64,000 bases of DNA from Triatoma infestans (Eukaryota; Arthropoda; Insecta; Hemiptera; Reduviidae). The position numbers were made by a program, and so were the translations under genes. The stretch covers positions 1 through 64,000 of the forward strand of contig JAAEAF010006023.1 in assembly GCA_011037195.1 (NCBI GenBank), given 5' to 3'. Positions 10,502 to 20,275 of the stretch are shown here, piece by piece. The notes under the pieces are model-generated. The model worked only from the letters and a program-made list of their open reading frames with translations, ran no database searches and was not told the origin of the DNA. Within the stretch, counting starts at the first letter, position 1; each line of letters opens with the position of its first letter.

Positions 10502-11519
10502 CAGCGCCAGCTTTAGGGGCGGGCAACCCGGACATTTGTTCGGGGCATCATTTTGGCTGTGTGAGAAAATATTGATATGTTAAATACACAATTAATAGAA
10601 AATTTCCCGGACATGCGGGAATAGAGGGCAATGAGAGGGCGGATCGGCTGGCCAGGGAGGGATCATCATTACCATTTTGTGGTCCTGAACCAGCCCTGGC
10701 CGTTACAAAGACGTTTCGCGACAAACAGATTAGACTTTGGGAGACGAGAGCTTTGGAGAAACGCTGGGGAGACACGCAGGGGTGCTCCAAGCTAAAAGAT
10801 TTATAAAGGCAAGCAAGCAGGGAATTTCGGAGTATCTCCTGTCTCTTAGTAGGACGGGTTTGAGAACCTTGGTATGGATAGTGACTGGACATACTTGGGT
10901 GTCCAGTCACTTGTTTAACATAGGGAGGACGCGGAGTCCCATTTGTCAGAACTGTGATGACGGAGTTAAGGAAACGATGTATCACTACTTATGTCAGTGT
11001 CCCCGTTTCGCTAGAACTAGGTTTCATATGTTTGGGAGGACACCACTCCCGCAGGATTGCCTGGGCGAGTTGGAGTTTAGGGATATCTTGGGATATTGCA
11101 GACTAACCGGCAAGTTACCGGGGGAGATTGATTAAAGTGTTACGGGGGGTATCGGGGGGATAAGAGCCACTTAGGCTTAGGTCCCGCGCCTTTGGGCACC
11201 CGTTTTAATAATAATAATAATAGAAAATTTCACATATCGATTTTTTCGTATGCTAAAAATTTACAGTGCGTAGCATATTTATATTGTTAATGTCTAAAAG
11301 CAAAAAAATGTTTATACTATTATTGAAAAATTAACGCAGAATTTGTAAAGGAAGATGCTTGAACTTGTTTGAAACATCCATATACTTCTCTGAACAGAAT
11401 AGCGCTGCTTCAGCTTGTGTATGAACATGCATAGAACTGTTTTTATATATATATATATTCTTAAGGGGCGGCAATTTGTGTTTTTGTCCGGGCCGACGTA
11501 ACCGCTAGAGCGGATGCTG
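10502..11519. mobile_element. hAT-like non-autonomous element, split by LINE K
   Basis: It begins CAGCGCCAGCTTTAGGGGCG and ends, read inward from the other side, CAGCAGCATCCGCTCTAGCG, with GC-rich GGCAACCCGGAC and GTCCGGGCCGACG near the two ends. Short imperfect inverted ends starting CAGC plus a 7-bp direct repeat CTGGAAG (10495-10501, 11520-11526) suggest a hAT-type cut-and-paste element, which would normally give 8 bp. It is ~390 bp without the inserted LINE. No transposase is seen. Confidence 0.5.
10607..11217 (+). pseudogene. LINE K (I/jockey-like), 5'-truncated RNase H to 3' end
   Basis: A 3' fragment of a non-LTR retrotransposon. It opens in the RNase H domain with GHAGIEGNERADRLAREG, continues SSLPFCGPEPALAVTKTFRD, then shifts frame in a G-run near 10780. 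After that it reads QAKRFIKASKQGISEYLLS, RTGLRTLVW and the zinc knuckle CQNCDDGVKE...YHYLCQC (CxxC-x9-HxxxxC), with a stop at 11133-11135. The 3' UTR (AGAGCCACTTAGGCTTAGGT) ends in (TAA)n at 11206-11221. The 14-bp target TAATAGAAAATTTC is repeated at 10593-10606 and 11218-11231. A longer copy of the same family is at 36817-38169(-). The truncation and frameshift make it inactive. Confidence 0.8.
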
Positions 11520-11972
11520 CTGGAAGTACGTTTTTACTAGGAAGTATTTTTCAGTTTTCTACGGTTTTCACTAAAATTACTCCAACTATATTTTTTAAAC
11601 TTGGAATGTGAACTACACATAGAAAGAGCTACAACATTTATTTCGTAATATTTCTTCCGGTAAAGTTATTTAAGGGGGTTTATAGGAGATGGGTGGGGGG
11701 TTTTGTTTTTCTCTAACATGATATTGTACTTGATTTATACAAATCTTCCATCCAAACAGTATCAATTACAAATTGGCACAATTCCGAGTTTTTATGAAAA
11801 TTAATAAACTGGAAATGCGTTTTTACTGAACAGTTTTTCAATTTTTTGCGATTACCTCCATTAAAAAAAAAAACGCTGACGATTTTATACTAACTATAAA
11901 ACTTGTCAATAAAAATTTTTGAAAACTGATGTAAGAGAAAGTTGTGTGATTGTAGCACACCAGATTTTTTTT

Positions 11973-12361
11973 ATTTTATTTTTGACCACCAATCACAGGA
12001 TACCTAAGGAAATGTACAAATTTCTCTAAATTCAAACTTAGTATCTCGTACTCTTGATATTCTCTTTCTATTGTAATGTCTTACTGCAATTTGAGAAAGT
12101 AGATATGTATTTATTTATTTATTTTTTTGTGTTATCGTAATTTCGCATAGGATTTGTTGTTTATGTAGACATTGTATCTCTGGATCACAAGTCACGTGCG
12201 AGTCGCTTGTCAATTCGATTGACATCCACCAAGCGAACATACACTTCTACCCAACTGCGGACCACAGTAACTTCTCCATCGGGCAAATATATTTTATAAA
12301 CTCAAAATACAATTTTTTTTTTTTTTTTTTTGAACAATATGGTTTGTATCCAAAAAAAAAA
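11973..12361. other. No recognised gene
   Basis: AT-rich sequence with a short TATTTATTTATTTATTT run at 12106-12123 and a T18 tract near 12310. I see no frame or repeat family that I can name. Confidence 0.4.
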
Positions 12362-13046
12362 AATCTGGTGGAAACACTCACACAACTTTCTCTTACTCCA
12401 GTTCACGAAATTATAATAACAAATTTAATGAAATTCGTCGAAAACTGAAAAAAAAACAAAAAAAAAAACTGTCTAGTAAAAGCGCACTTCCGGTTTACTA
12501 ATTTTCTTGAAACTCAAGAATTTTGGCCATCTATTTATTTCTAATTAATTTTGTTTGGATGATAGAATTTGTATAATCCAACTATGATAGAGCACTTTAG
12601 AGGTAAAACATAACCCCACCACTTCCCGCAAAACGTGCCCTTAAATGAATTTTCCTAGAAAAATGTTTTAAATAAAAGTTGTAGATCTTTGTATGTGTAG
12701 TTTATATAAGATGTTTCAAGAAAATCGACGGAGACATTTTTGAGAAAAACGCAAAAAAGTAAAAAAATCAACTGGTAAAGTGATACTTCCGGTTGAGGAA
12801 TTTTGTCAGTTCCCATGGTGATATCTACACGGAATATCAAGTTTCAACTTTCTATGGTTTTTCGTTTTTGAGCTATGCTGTTCATATACACACAGAGACC
12901 ATTTGCTAAAAATCACTTTTTTGGATCAGGGGACCTCAAAAACGGATATTTCCGGTGAAAACTCGATATCGAAAATTTGACACGATTACAATACTTCCTC
13001 TCTTAATAAGTAAGAAGAAAGGAATAGTAAGTAAGAGAAAGTAAAA
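12362..13046 (+). repeat. Repeat family A, two-unit copy
   Basis: Head CTGGTGGAAACACTCACACA, terminal ACTTTCTCTTACTCCAGTT, one complete ~290-bp sub-repeat and a partial one, then CGATTACAATACTTCCTCTC and GTAAGAGAAAGTAAAAAC. It is shorter than the full family because the middle sub-repeat is missing. Confidence 0.8.
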
Positions 13047-13639
13047 ACTTACGCGACCCCAGTTTAGTATAATTATATAGAAAATGAGAGATTTCTTTAA
13101 ACTCAAATGTTACATATAGAGAGCACCAAAAACCACTGAACCAGCTGTATATAAAATTTGAACTTTAACGTTCACAAATAAAAGTGGTCAGTTTTTAATA
13201 TGTGCAGTTGCATTTCAAGTTTAAAAGGAAATCGTTATCGACGTAGTGTGTAAAGTCGCATTTCTGGTTAACCGCATTTCAATTTGGTGTTCTAGGAATT
13301 AATGTTCTAATGTATAATATATATATAGATGGTAGAATCATAAGCACAGCTCATCAAAAATCAATTTTCACTGTAGTGTTTCAATAAAAGTGGTAGGTAT
13401 TTATGAGTGTAAATACTATACGTAGTTTGAAGGAAATCATTGGAGCCTTTTCGAGAACATGCGGAAAAAAAAATTATGTTAAGTTTCGGATAAGATTTGT
13501 CCAAAATCTTCATGTCTGCATCAGTGGTAGTACCTAAATGGAATACCAAGTTTGAGCTTTTTGTGATGTTTAGTTTTTTAGTTTTGAGTTATATACGATC
13601 CTGCGAAAAAACATTTTTTACGTACAAATTTTATGAGCT
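13047..13639 (+). repeat. Repeat H fragment
   Basis: A diverged relative of A: TTCTAATGTATAATATATAT followed by GGTAGAATCAT, TTTCAATAAAAGTGGTAGGT, GAAGGAAATCATTGGAGCC, CATCAGTGGTAGTACCTAAA and TGGAATACCAAGTTTGAGC. It ends near CGATCCTGCGAAAAAAC where coding-like DNA begins. Confidence 0.55.
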
Positions 13640-14292
13640 CATACAAATTACACCCCTCTTCGTGCTGTTCCTGGAGTCGGCGGACGTCGACGGGAGCGGT
13701 TGGACCCTCTGTCGCAGATGCGGCAGAGAGCCTGAAACCCAGCCCATGTGCTTGGTACATGTCCGAATAACATGCTCTAATAACCCGACGCCATCACAGA
13801 GTGAAGCACGCTATTATGGATTTGCGCATCAACGGGGGCTTACGAGCTTTGAGGAAGTTTTATGCTATAGATACGGATGGTTCAGTCAGGTATGCTGACA
13901 TCGTGACCTTCCAGGAAAACAGAGACATTGCTTTTGTTTTGGACCCAACGGTCAGATACGAAAGTAATGATCCGAGTCAAGCGGAAAAGGTCCACGAGGA
14001 GAAGAGCAAAATTTACGAGTATTGTATTCCCCACTTCAAAGAAAAATTTAGAGACCAGACTGGAGACAGGGTCTATAGGGTGACCGGATGTACGTTTTTA
14101 GTAGGAAGTATTTTTCAGTTTGGCATGTGGTTTGGCTCGAGAGGTGTCATTCCAACGGAGACGTCCGCCTTTTTGGGCAGTGTTGGCATCAGCCTTGATG
14201 ACTTGCTTCCGATTGTGGAGGGCGTTATTGTTGACTCATCTCGCAGCTCTACATCGTTGAGCAGCCTTGCTTCACTGAAGTATTTCTCTCTG
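13640..14292 (+). pseudogene. R2-like LINE C-terminal region (zinc finger + RLE-like)
   Basis: GC-richer DNA with a long frame at 13801-14445 that is coding to about 14292. Upstream (13690-13770) reads CRRCGREPETQP and, after a one-base shift, HVLGTCPNNML: together a CxxC-x8-HxxxxC knuckle. Then RHHRVKHAIMDLRINGG, VRYADIVTFQENRDIAFVLD, PTVRYE, HEEKSKIYEYCIPHFKEKF and MWFGSRGVIP. The order of knuckle, then an acidic D...D-P-T-V-R-Y-E block, resembles the C-terminus of R2-type elements, where a restriction-like endonuclease follows the knuckle. The clade is by recall, not search. About 11 in-frame residues (CTFLVGSIFQF) look inserted and match repeat A DNA. The 3' end is lost to the adjoining foldback element. 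Confidence 0.6.
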
Positions 14293-15255
14293 TTACGCTC
14301 AAAGACCGAAAAAGGCTCATTGAGCGAAAAAAACAGCTCACAACGCGTTGTGGTCACTGTAAAACATCCACATTGCGAAATTCGTGTTATGGTTCTTATG
14401 AAAACGCTTCACGAGCGTTGTGTCAATCACAGAAAGACCACATAGCGAAATTCGTGTTGTGGCTATCATGCTATACGACCACAACTCATTGTGGCAATGA
14501 AGAAAAGCCATGACATGTATGGAACCATATTAGAATACGACGCGCAATGATTTGCGATATAGGTCCTACTGGTCTCGAAACTTTTTGATAGATATCCTTA
14601 GGTAATATTTTTTTCTCCTGTAATAAGTGCTAGACAGACAATGTCCTTAATGCTCTTCAACCAACATTTCAGTGTCACCACTTATTAAGACATCATATCG
14701 TTTAAGATGACAATACTGCTTTGAAGATAGAGACTGGTTGGTTTTTTTGTTTTTTTAAGGAACTGAGACTATTTGTTTCATTAAGTAACATTTCATATTT
14801 TTCTGTACTCATGATAAAACTGCGATCAGTGCTTCTTCCCACAAACTCACGTAATTTATCATAAAACACTTCTTTTTTTATTGGTCATGGTTAGCGCTGA
14901 TATACGTTCACCCTCAGAAACAGACAAGAAATGAATAAACAACTCTACGGATGGTTTAATGCGTCGTTTACTCAAGCCGACAAGTTACAACCTGTCTGTC
15001 CGTCATAATATGGTTACCACCAACTAGTGCTCAGAACGCGTCATAGCTTTTCTTCAGTGCCACAATGCATTGTGGTCGTATAGCATGATAGCCATGACAC
15101 GAATTTCGCTATGTGGTCTTTCTGTGATTGCCACAACGCGTCGTGAGCGTTTTCATAAGAGCCATAACACGAATTTCGCAATGTGGATGTTTTTACAGTG
15201 ACCACAACGCGTCACTGCGTGTTCGCTCAATGAGCATTTTCGGTCTTTGAGCGTA

Positions 15256-15257
<2 letters not shown>
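14293..15257. mobile_element. Foldback element with ~230-bp compound inverted arms
   Basis: The left end TTACGCTCAAAGACCGAAAA and the right end, inverted, TTACGCTCAAAGACCGAAAA agree for 20 bases. The arms (14293-~14530 and ~15030-15257) pair along most of their length and contain internal palindromes such as CACAACGCGTTGTGG and short repeats of CACATTGCGAAATTCGTGTT. The ~500-bp middle is AT-rich with no credible frame. TA lies at both ends, so the target duplication is short or hidden in the following (TA)n run. No transposase is present, so it depends on an enzyme in trans. Confidence 0.75.
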
Positions 15258-15286
<29 letters not shown>

Positions 15287-15689
15287 CATGGGTCCTCAAC
15301 AGGTATTTCTGGAGAAATACTCAATTTCCAAAATTTGATAGAATCCAATACTTCCTGTTACCAGTAAGACAAGTAAAGTCGCAATTCCTCAAAAAGGTTT
15401 TTCCTTCAAATTCGCAATTTTGGCTACACTATTACATAGACGATAGATGGCACTTTGGAGGAAAGCCTAACGTCATCCTGGTTGTATCACTCATAAGGGG
15501 GGTCTAAATAGGTAGTAAGCTGCAACAATAGACATGGGCCCTAATTTAATATTTTGTAAAGGATTAGAAGGGTTACCTCTGGCCAAGGTATCCAACTAAA
15601 CCCGCAGTAGTTGCATATCATAATCCCTTAATATAGGTTACGCACAATTATTTCAGACAGTAAATTGAATTGAGAAACTTTTCACCATA
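15258..15689. repeat. TA microsatellite and A/H fragment
   Basis: (TA)n at 15258-15281, then A/H-like TGGGTCCTCAACAGGTATTT, CAATTTCCAAAATTTGATAG, AATACTTCCTGTTACCAGTA. 15500-15689 has nothing I recognise. Confidence 0.45.
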
Positions 15690-16086
15690 AACCAGAGAAA
15701 TATTTCAAATAAAAGTTATAGCTCTTTGTATGCGTATTTGATATACTAAGTTTGAAGAAAATCGTCGGAACCACTTTTGAGAAAAACGCAAAAAAGTTCA
15801 AAAAACTAACAAGTAAAGTGGTAACTTCCGGTTGAGGAATTTTGACAGATGACCCACTGTCAGATGCCATGGTGATATCTAAACGGAATATCAAGTTTCA
15901 ACTTTCTACGGTGTTTCATTTTTGAGCTATGCTGTTCACACACACACACACACACACACAGACTATTTGCTATGAACGTCTTTTTTGGACCAGGGGACCT
16001 CAAAACGGATATTTCCGGTGAAAACTCGATATAGAAAATTCGACACGATTACAATACTTCCTCTTACTAGGAGTAAGAGAAAGTAA
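15690..16086 (+). repeat. Repeat family A, 3' portion
   Basis: It begins within a sub-repeat (AACCAGAGAAATATTTCAAA) and runs to CTTCCTCTTACTAGGAGTAA and GAGAAAGTAAAAATGG, with the usual CTTCCGGTTGAGGAATTTTG, CCATGGTGATATCTAAACGG and a CA-rich run at 15940-15960. The 133 bp after it (16087-16220) recurs after the A copy that ends at 18508. Confidence 0.75.
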
Positions 16087-16537
16087 AAATGGTCACTTTT
16101 TATTGTGGACACACCCTATTAGAACGGATTCCAAAACTAATCTAACCATTTAAATAAACTTGTACTTTCGACTAAAGCTTTGTTGACCATATCATGAGCA
16201 CATTGAGCAAAGCATGAGCCAAATATGCCAAAGGAAACAGGTTTTGAAATAAGAAGGCAGAAAATTTCAAAAAATTTCAAAACCTATTTTATAGTATATA
16301 GTATTTTAATCCATTAAGATTACTAATTCCTGACCGGTTTCTGATTTTCATCCATCATCAATTCGGATTTTTCATCCAAAGGTATCAAGTTCGTGTTGAT
16401 AAAACTTAAATGTTTCTTTTACTCACTACACTTGTGGTGATGTTATCCAGCATTGTGCACCCACTCACATCAATCCTACTTACCCTCGCCACTTCCGATT
16501 GATGTCTTTAAAATTTTGTATTCTATCAGTGATTCTA
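16087..16537. other. Duplicated A flank, then start of H repeat
   Basis: 16087-16220 (TTGTGGACACACCCTATTAG ... ACATTGAGCAAAGCATGAGC) is repeated at 18513-18650. 16221-16480 shows no gene. From about 16500 the sequence resembles repeat H up to the LINE L target. Confidence 0.5.
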
Positions 16538-17560
16538 AAATGTATTTAATTTTTTTTTTTTTTTTTTTATCAAGACACACTATAGGGCGTACCTGAGCTC
16601 GCACTAAATATATACATAATCACTAAATAAACGAGGGAAGGGCACTCAAAAGTGCACATAAGCGAACATAACAACTAACGCATCCTAGACTAACTACAAT
16701 ATAACCTACCACACATACAAACCTCACACAGTCAATAAATACAGTCATACCTACACATCCATACAAGATTAACCTAAGGAACCTCTCAGTACTCGATATT
16801 CCTGAGAGGTCGTCTAAAATTCTACAGCTACCCGTATCTAACGCACACAGACTACAGACAACCAATAAATTACTATCACACAAAACATTTACTCCGCCTA
16901 CCCAAGGGAAAGACCCCAGGACATACGCCGCGAGAGAGCAGATTCCGCAAACATTTTGAAGGCATTATATGCCGTCTCATTTTCAAGAAGCAAGGGCAGA
17001 GTGTCATTGTTAAGGTTAACATGAAAACCAATTCCTCGCCACAAGTTTGTGCGGAGATCTTTATAAAGCTCACAGTCTAAGACTATGTGTTCAGCGGTCT
17101 CCTCTTCGCCACAGCGACATCGACCCTCACTCATTAGCCCCATTCTAAACCACCAAATGTATTTAATATTAACTACGTGGTATAAATATTTAAAAAAACC
17201 ATATATTATACTGAAGTGATACTGTAGCGATAAGCATAATGCTTCTGTTCCGCCAGAACACCCCAAAAAAATCCATTTCCCAGAGCGGGTAATCACGAAA
17301 AACTTAAAAAAAAAATCACTTAGTAAAGTTAAACTTTCGGTTGACGGATTCTGTCAAAAATCTTTGAGCCTAATGCGGTAGTAGTGCTTAACCCGAATAC
17401 CAAGTTTCAACTTCCTACGACTTTTCATTTTTTAGATATTTATACGTTATTTCGTTTTTAATACACACATACATAGACATTTCGACAAAGATTTTTTTTT
17501 TTCATATTCAAGGGACTTCAAAACGTATTTTCTGTGATTTGATTTTTTTTTTTAATTAAA
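16480..17560 (+). repeat. Repeat H, split by LINE L
   Basis: H runs up to GATTCTAAAATGTATTTAAT at 16550 and resumes at 17155 with AAATGTATTTAATATTAACT, then TATTATACTGAAGTGATACT, GTAGTAGTGCTTAACCCGAA, TACCAAGTTTCAACTTCCTA and TTCATATTCAAGGGACTTCA. The insertion point matches the H site used at 57842/58681. Confidence 0.6.
16551..17154 (-). pseudogene. LINE L 3' fragment with perfect TSD and poly(A)
   Basis: A minus-strand 3' piece of a non-LTR retrotransposon ORF2. The translation from 17154 reads FRMGLMSEGRCRCGEEETAE, then HIVLDCELYKDLRTNLWRGI and ESALSRR: a CxC...HxxxxC-type knuckle followed by the usual C-terminal helices. Downstream on the minus strand are ~280 bp of 3' UTR and a poly(A) tail, seen as T18 at 16551-16568. 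The 13-bp target AAATGTATTTAAT lies at 16538-16550 and 17155-17167. The 604-bp insert is severely 5'-truncated and sits in repeat H. TSD, tail and truncation show ordinary target-primed reverse transcription. Confidence 0.85.
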
Positions 17561-17565
17561 AAAAA

Positions 17566-18508
17566 TCTGGTGTAAAACACTCACACAACTTTCTCTTAAT
17601 CCTAGTTCTCAAAATTATAATTGACAAATTTTATAGTTTGTGTAGCAAATTTAATGAAATTCGACGAAAACTGAAAAAAAAACTGTTCAGTAAAACCGGC
17701 ACTTCCAGTTTACTAATTTACTTGAAACTCAAGAATTTTGGCCATCTATTTATTTCTAATTAATTTTGTTTGGATGGTAGAATTATATAATCAACTATTA
17801 TTGCACTTTGGAGAGAAACATAACTCCACGCCTCCCGCTAAAAGTGTCCTTAAATGAATTTTCCCAGAGAAATGTTTTAAATAAAAGTTGTAGATCTTTG
17901 TATGTTTAGTTTATATACGAAATTTCAAAAAAATCATCGGAGCCATGTTTGAGAAAATCGCGAAAAAGTGAAAAAAAATCATTTAGTAAAGTGGTAATGT
18001 AAACACGCACTTCCGGTTATCCTTTTTTTTTGAAACTCGGAATTTCTACAACATATTCAATTCTTATTAACATTATTTTGATGATAGAATTGTTTAATAA
18101 ACTGTAATAGCATTTTAGATGAAAACCTAACCCCAACCCCTCCCTTGTAAGTGCCCTTAAATGAATTTTTCCAGACAAACATTACAAATAAAAGTTGTAG
18201 CTCTTTGTATGTGTAGTTGATATAATAAATTTGAAGAAAATCGTCGGAGCTATTTTTGAGAAAAACGCAAAAAAGTAAAAATGCTAACAAAGTGGTAGTT
18301 CCATTTGAGGAATTGTGACAGATAACGTACAGTTAGATCCCATAGTGATACCTAAACGGAATATCGAGTTTCAACTTTCTGCGGTCACACACACACACAG
18401 ACCATTTGCTAAAAAAAAAAACACTTTTTTGGACCCAGGAGACCTCAGAACGGGATATTTCCGGTGAAAACTCGATATCGAAAATTTGACACGATTACAA
18501 GAAAGTAA
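17566..18508 (+). repeat. Repeat family A, near full-length
   Basis: It runs from CTGGTGTAAAACACTCACAC to CGATTACAAGAAAGTAAAAA, about 940 bp with three sub-repeats. The right end has lost the CTTCCTCTTACTAGGAGTAA hairpin segment. Its flank 18513-18650 duplicates 16087-16220. Confidence 0.85.
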
Positions 18509-18994
18509 AAAATATGGTCATTTTTTTTTTGTGGACACACCCTATTAGAACGGTTCCAAAATTAACCTAACCATTTCTATAAACTTGTAATTTTGACTAA
18601 AACTTTGTTGACTATAGCATAAACACATTGAGCAAAGCATGAGCGTATTGATGATAGCGTGAGCGTATATAGATGAAGGTTGTTAGGGAAGTGTACTTCA
18701 ATTCTGTCCTTTAATTCCTAAATTAAATTACACCATTATAATAGAATCATAAACAAATTCAGAATGGAAAAAAACCTAAAAGGTTAACCTCTTAGACTGT
18801 TATAAAATTAATTGACAGCGGTCCCCTTTCATAGCTTGAAATTTCTTTTAAAAACACTGGAAGCCCCAGACACAGACCCACTTCTCTAAAACTTGCCCAC
18901 TGAAAGCCAGCCACTCATCTATAATTTACACACTTTAATGTGTTTGGAAAATAAATATTTTTAAAGAATTATTAAAATTAACTACGTATTTTTA
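18509..18994. other. Duplicated flank, then no recognised feature
   Basis: 18513-18650 repeats the flank of the A copy at 15690-16086. 18651-18994 is AT-rich and holds nothing I can name. Confidence 0.45.
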
Positions 18995-19520
18995 CTTTAT
19001 CTTACGGGTAACTGGGTTAAATTTTTGTTATTGAGTGTTCACGGGAAATAGACGTTTTGAGATTCACTGAGTACAAAAGTGTATTTTAGAAAAATGGTCT
19101 GTGTGTTTGTGTATGTGGGTAGAAAAATCGCAGCAAGTTGTAAATGGACATTCCATGTAGATATATCCACCATGGGATCCGACAAGAACTTACCTGTCAA
19201 AATTCCTCAACTAGAAATACCACTTTACTGAATAGATATGATGTTTCAGTTAGAAAACGGCTCAAACAATTTTCATTAGATCGTTTTATTCTAGTGTGTT
19301 TTTTCAATTTATTATACAATTCTACCAACCTAATTAATATTAATTTGAATTAAATATGTTGTCAAAAATTCTGAGTTGGGAGAAAATCGGTGCGTTTTTA
19401 CCAAAGTTATTTCAGTTATTTTTTTTTTTTTTTTTTTTTTTACGATTTTATTCATAAACACGCCAACGGTTTTTTATTAAATTTGTTACACTAACAAATG
19501 AATACAGGAGGACTAACACT
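18995..19520 (-). repeat. Repeat A/H, degraded reverse copy
   Basis: Reverse-orientation motifs TTCACGGGAAATAGACGTTT, CCACCATGGGATCCGACAAG, TCAACTAGAAATACCACTTT, AATATGTTGTCAAAAATTCT and a T22 tract near 19420. The copy is strongly diverged. Confidence 0.6.
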
Positions 19521-19649
19521 TTTTTTGGGGGGGAACTTTTTTTCCGAATCAGTTTATTTATAGAAAATTTGGCGGATTGGGAATGTATGGTATCTTCAAA
19601 ATTAAGTCTCACGAAAACTTTAGTCTAATCTTAAGTTTCACATTACAAT

Positions 19650-20054
19650 TGTAATAGCACCCATCCACAGCAAAGAGAATGAATATAAATACATAGGGGA
19701 TGATGTAATAGCACCCATCCACAGCAAAGAGAATGCAACCATAGTAGAGAGAAGAGAGGCCCTCTCTGGTTAACAGAGACTACTCTCTGTCTTAGACAGG
19801 CTAGAGTGGGAGAACCTGTGTATATAAGCCAGTGGGAATTTATCTAAAGAGATCTATCGTATACAACCATACAACTGTACACCAGTCGTCGCATCGTGTC
19901 ATACCTCTACTCTCACCATTCATTCTATCATTTTTATTATATAGTCCAGTGCAGTTAGTGTAAACTTAGCTACATTGTATTAGTATCAGCATATCTCGTT
20001 CATTTAATCAAACCTAATTTCTCTCCTCAACTACCCCATTATACAATCTATATA
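19650..20054 (+). mobile_element. LTR-F, LTR with partial upstream duplicate
   Basis: The full LTR is 19704-20054 (GTAATAGCACCCATCCACAG ... CTACCCCATTATACA), with TATA box GTGTATATAAGCCAGTGGG near 19820. The first ~30 bp also occur at 19650-19680, followed by a purine-rich AGGGGATGAT just before the full LTR, as for a polypurine tract. No coding region is attached. Related LTRs are at 33690-33996(-) and 53690-54932(-). The LTR ends resemble LTR-E, so the two may be sister families. Confidence 0.7.
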
Positions 20055-20275
20055 ACTAATGTCTACATACAATAAGATCAAGACTTCATTTTATGACATC
20101 CAAGAATTCATATTGGAATAATTCGTAAATTTCTTTAAGCTTCGCGTATGCTTTCTCTAAAGTACCACTTCAGTATAATATATATATTTTTATTTTTTTA
20201 CTAATGCCGAGTCACTGGCATTCAGCCATTCAGAATAATGTATGTTTCCACCATCTATATAATATTAATATATGT
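20055..20275. other. H-type fragment, no gene
   Basis: AATTTCTTTAAGCTTCGCGT, GCTTTCTCTAAAGTACCACT and AATGTATGTTTCCACCATCT are reverse-orientation H motifs, interrupted by an unrelated ~50 bp near 20200. Foldback C begins at the right edge. Confidence 0.45.

Larger units (their letters stand above)
10356..11972 (-). repeat. Repeat family A, reverse copy split by hAT-like element
   Basis: A sequence occupies 10356-10501 (TTTCCCTCTAAAGTGCTATT ... CGGGTGACTGGAAG) and resumes at 11520 (CTGGAAGTACGTTTTTACTA) to the terminal GTAAGAGAAAGTTGTGTGAT at 11970. CTGGAAG is present on both sides of the insert, consistent with a target duplication. Confidence 0.75.
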
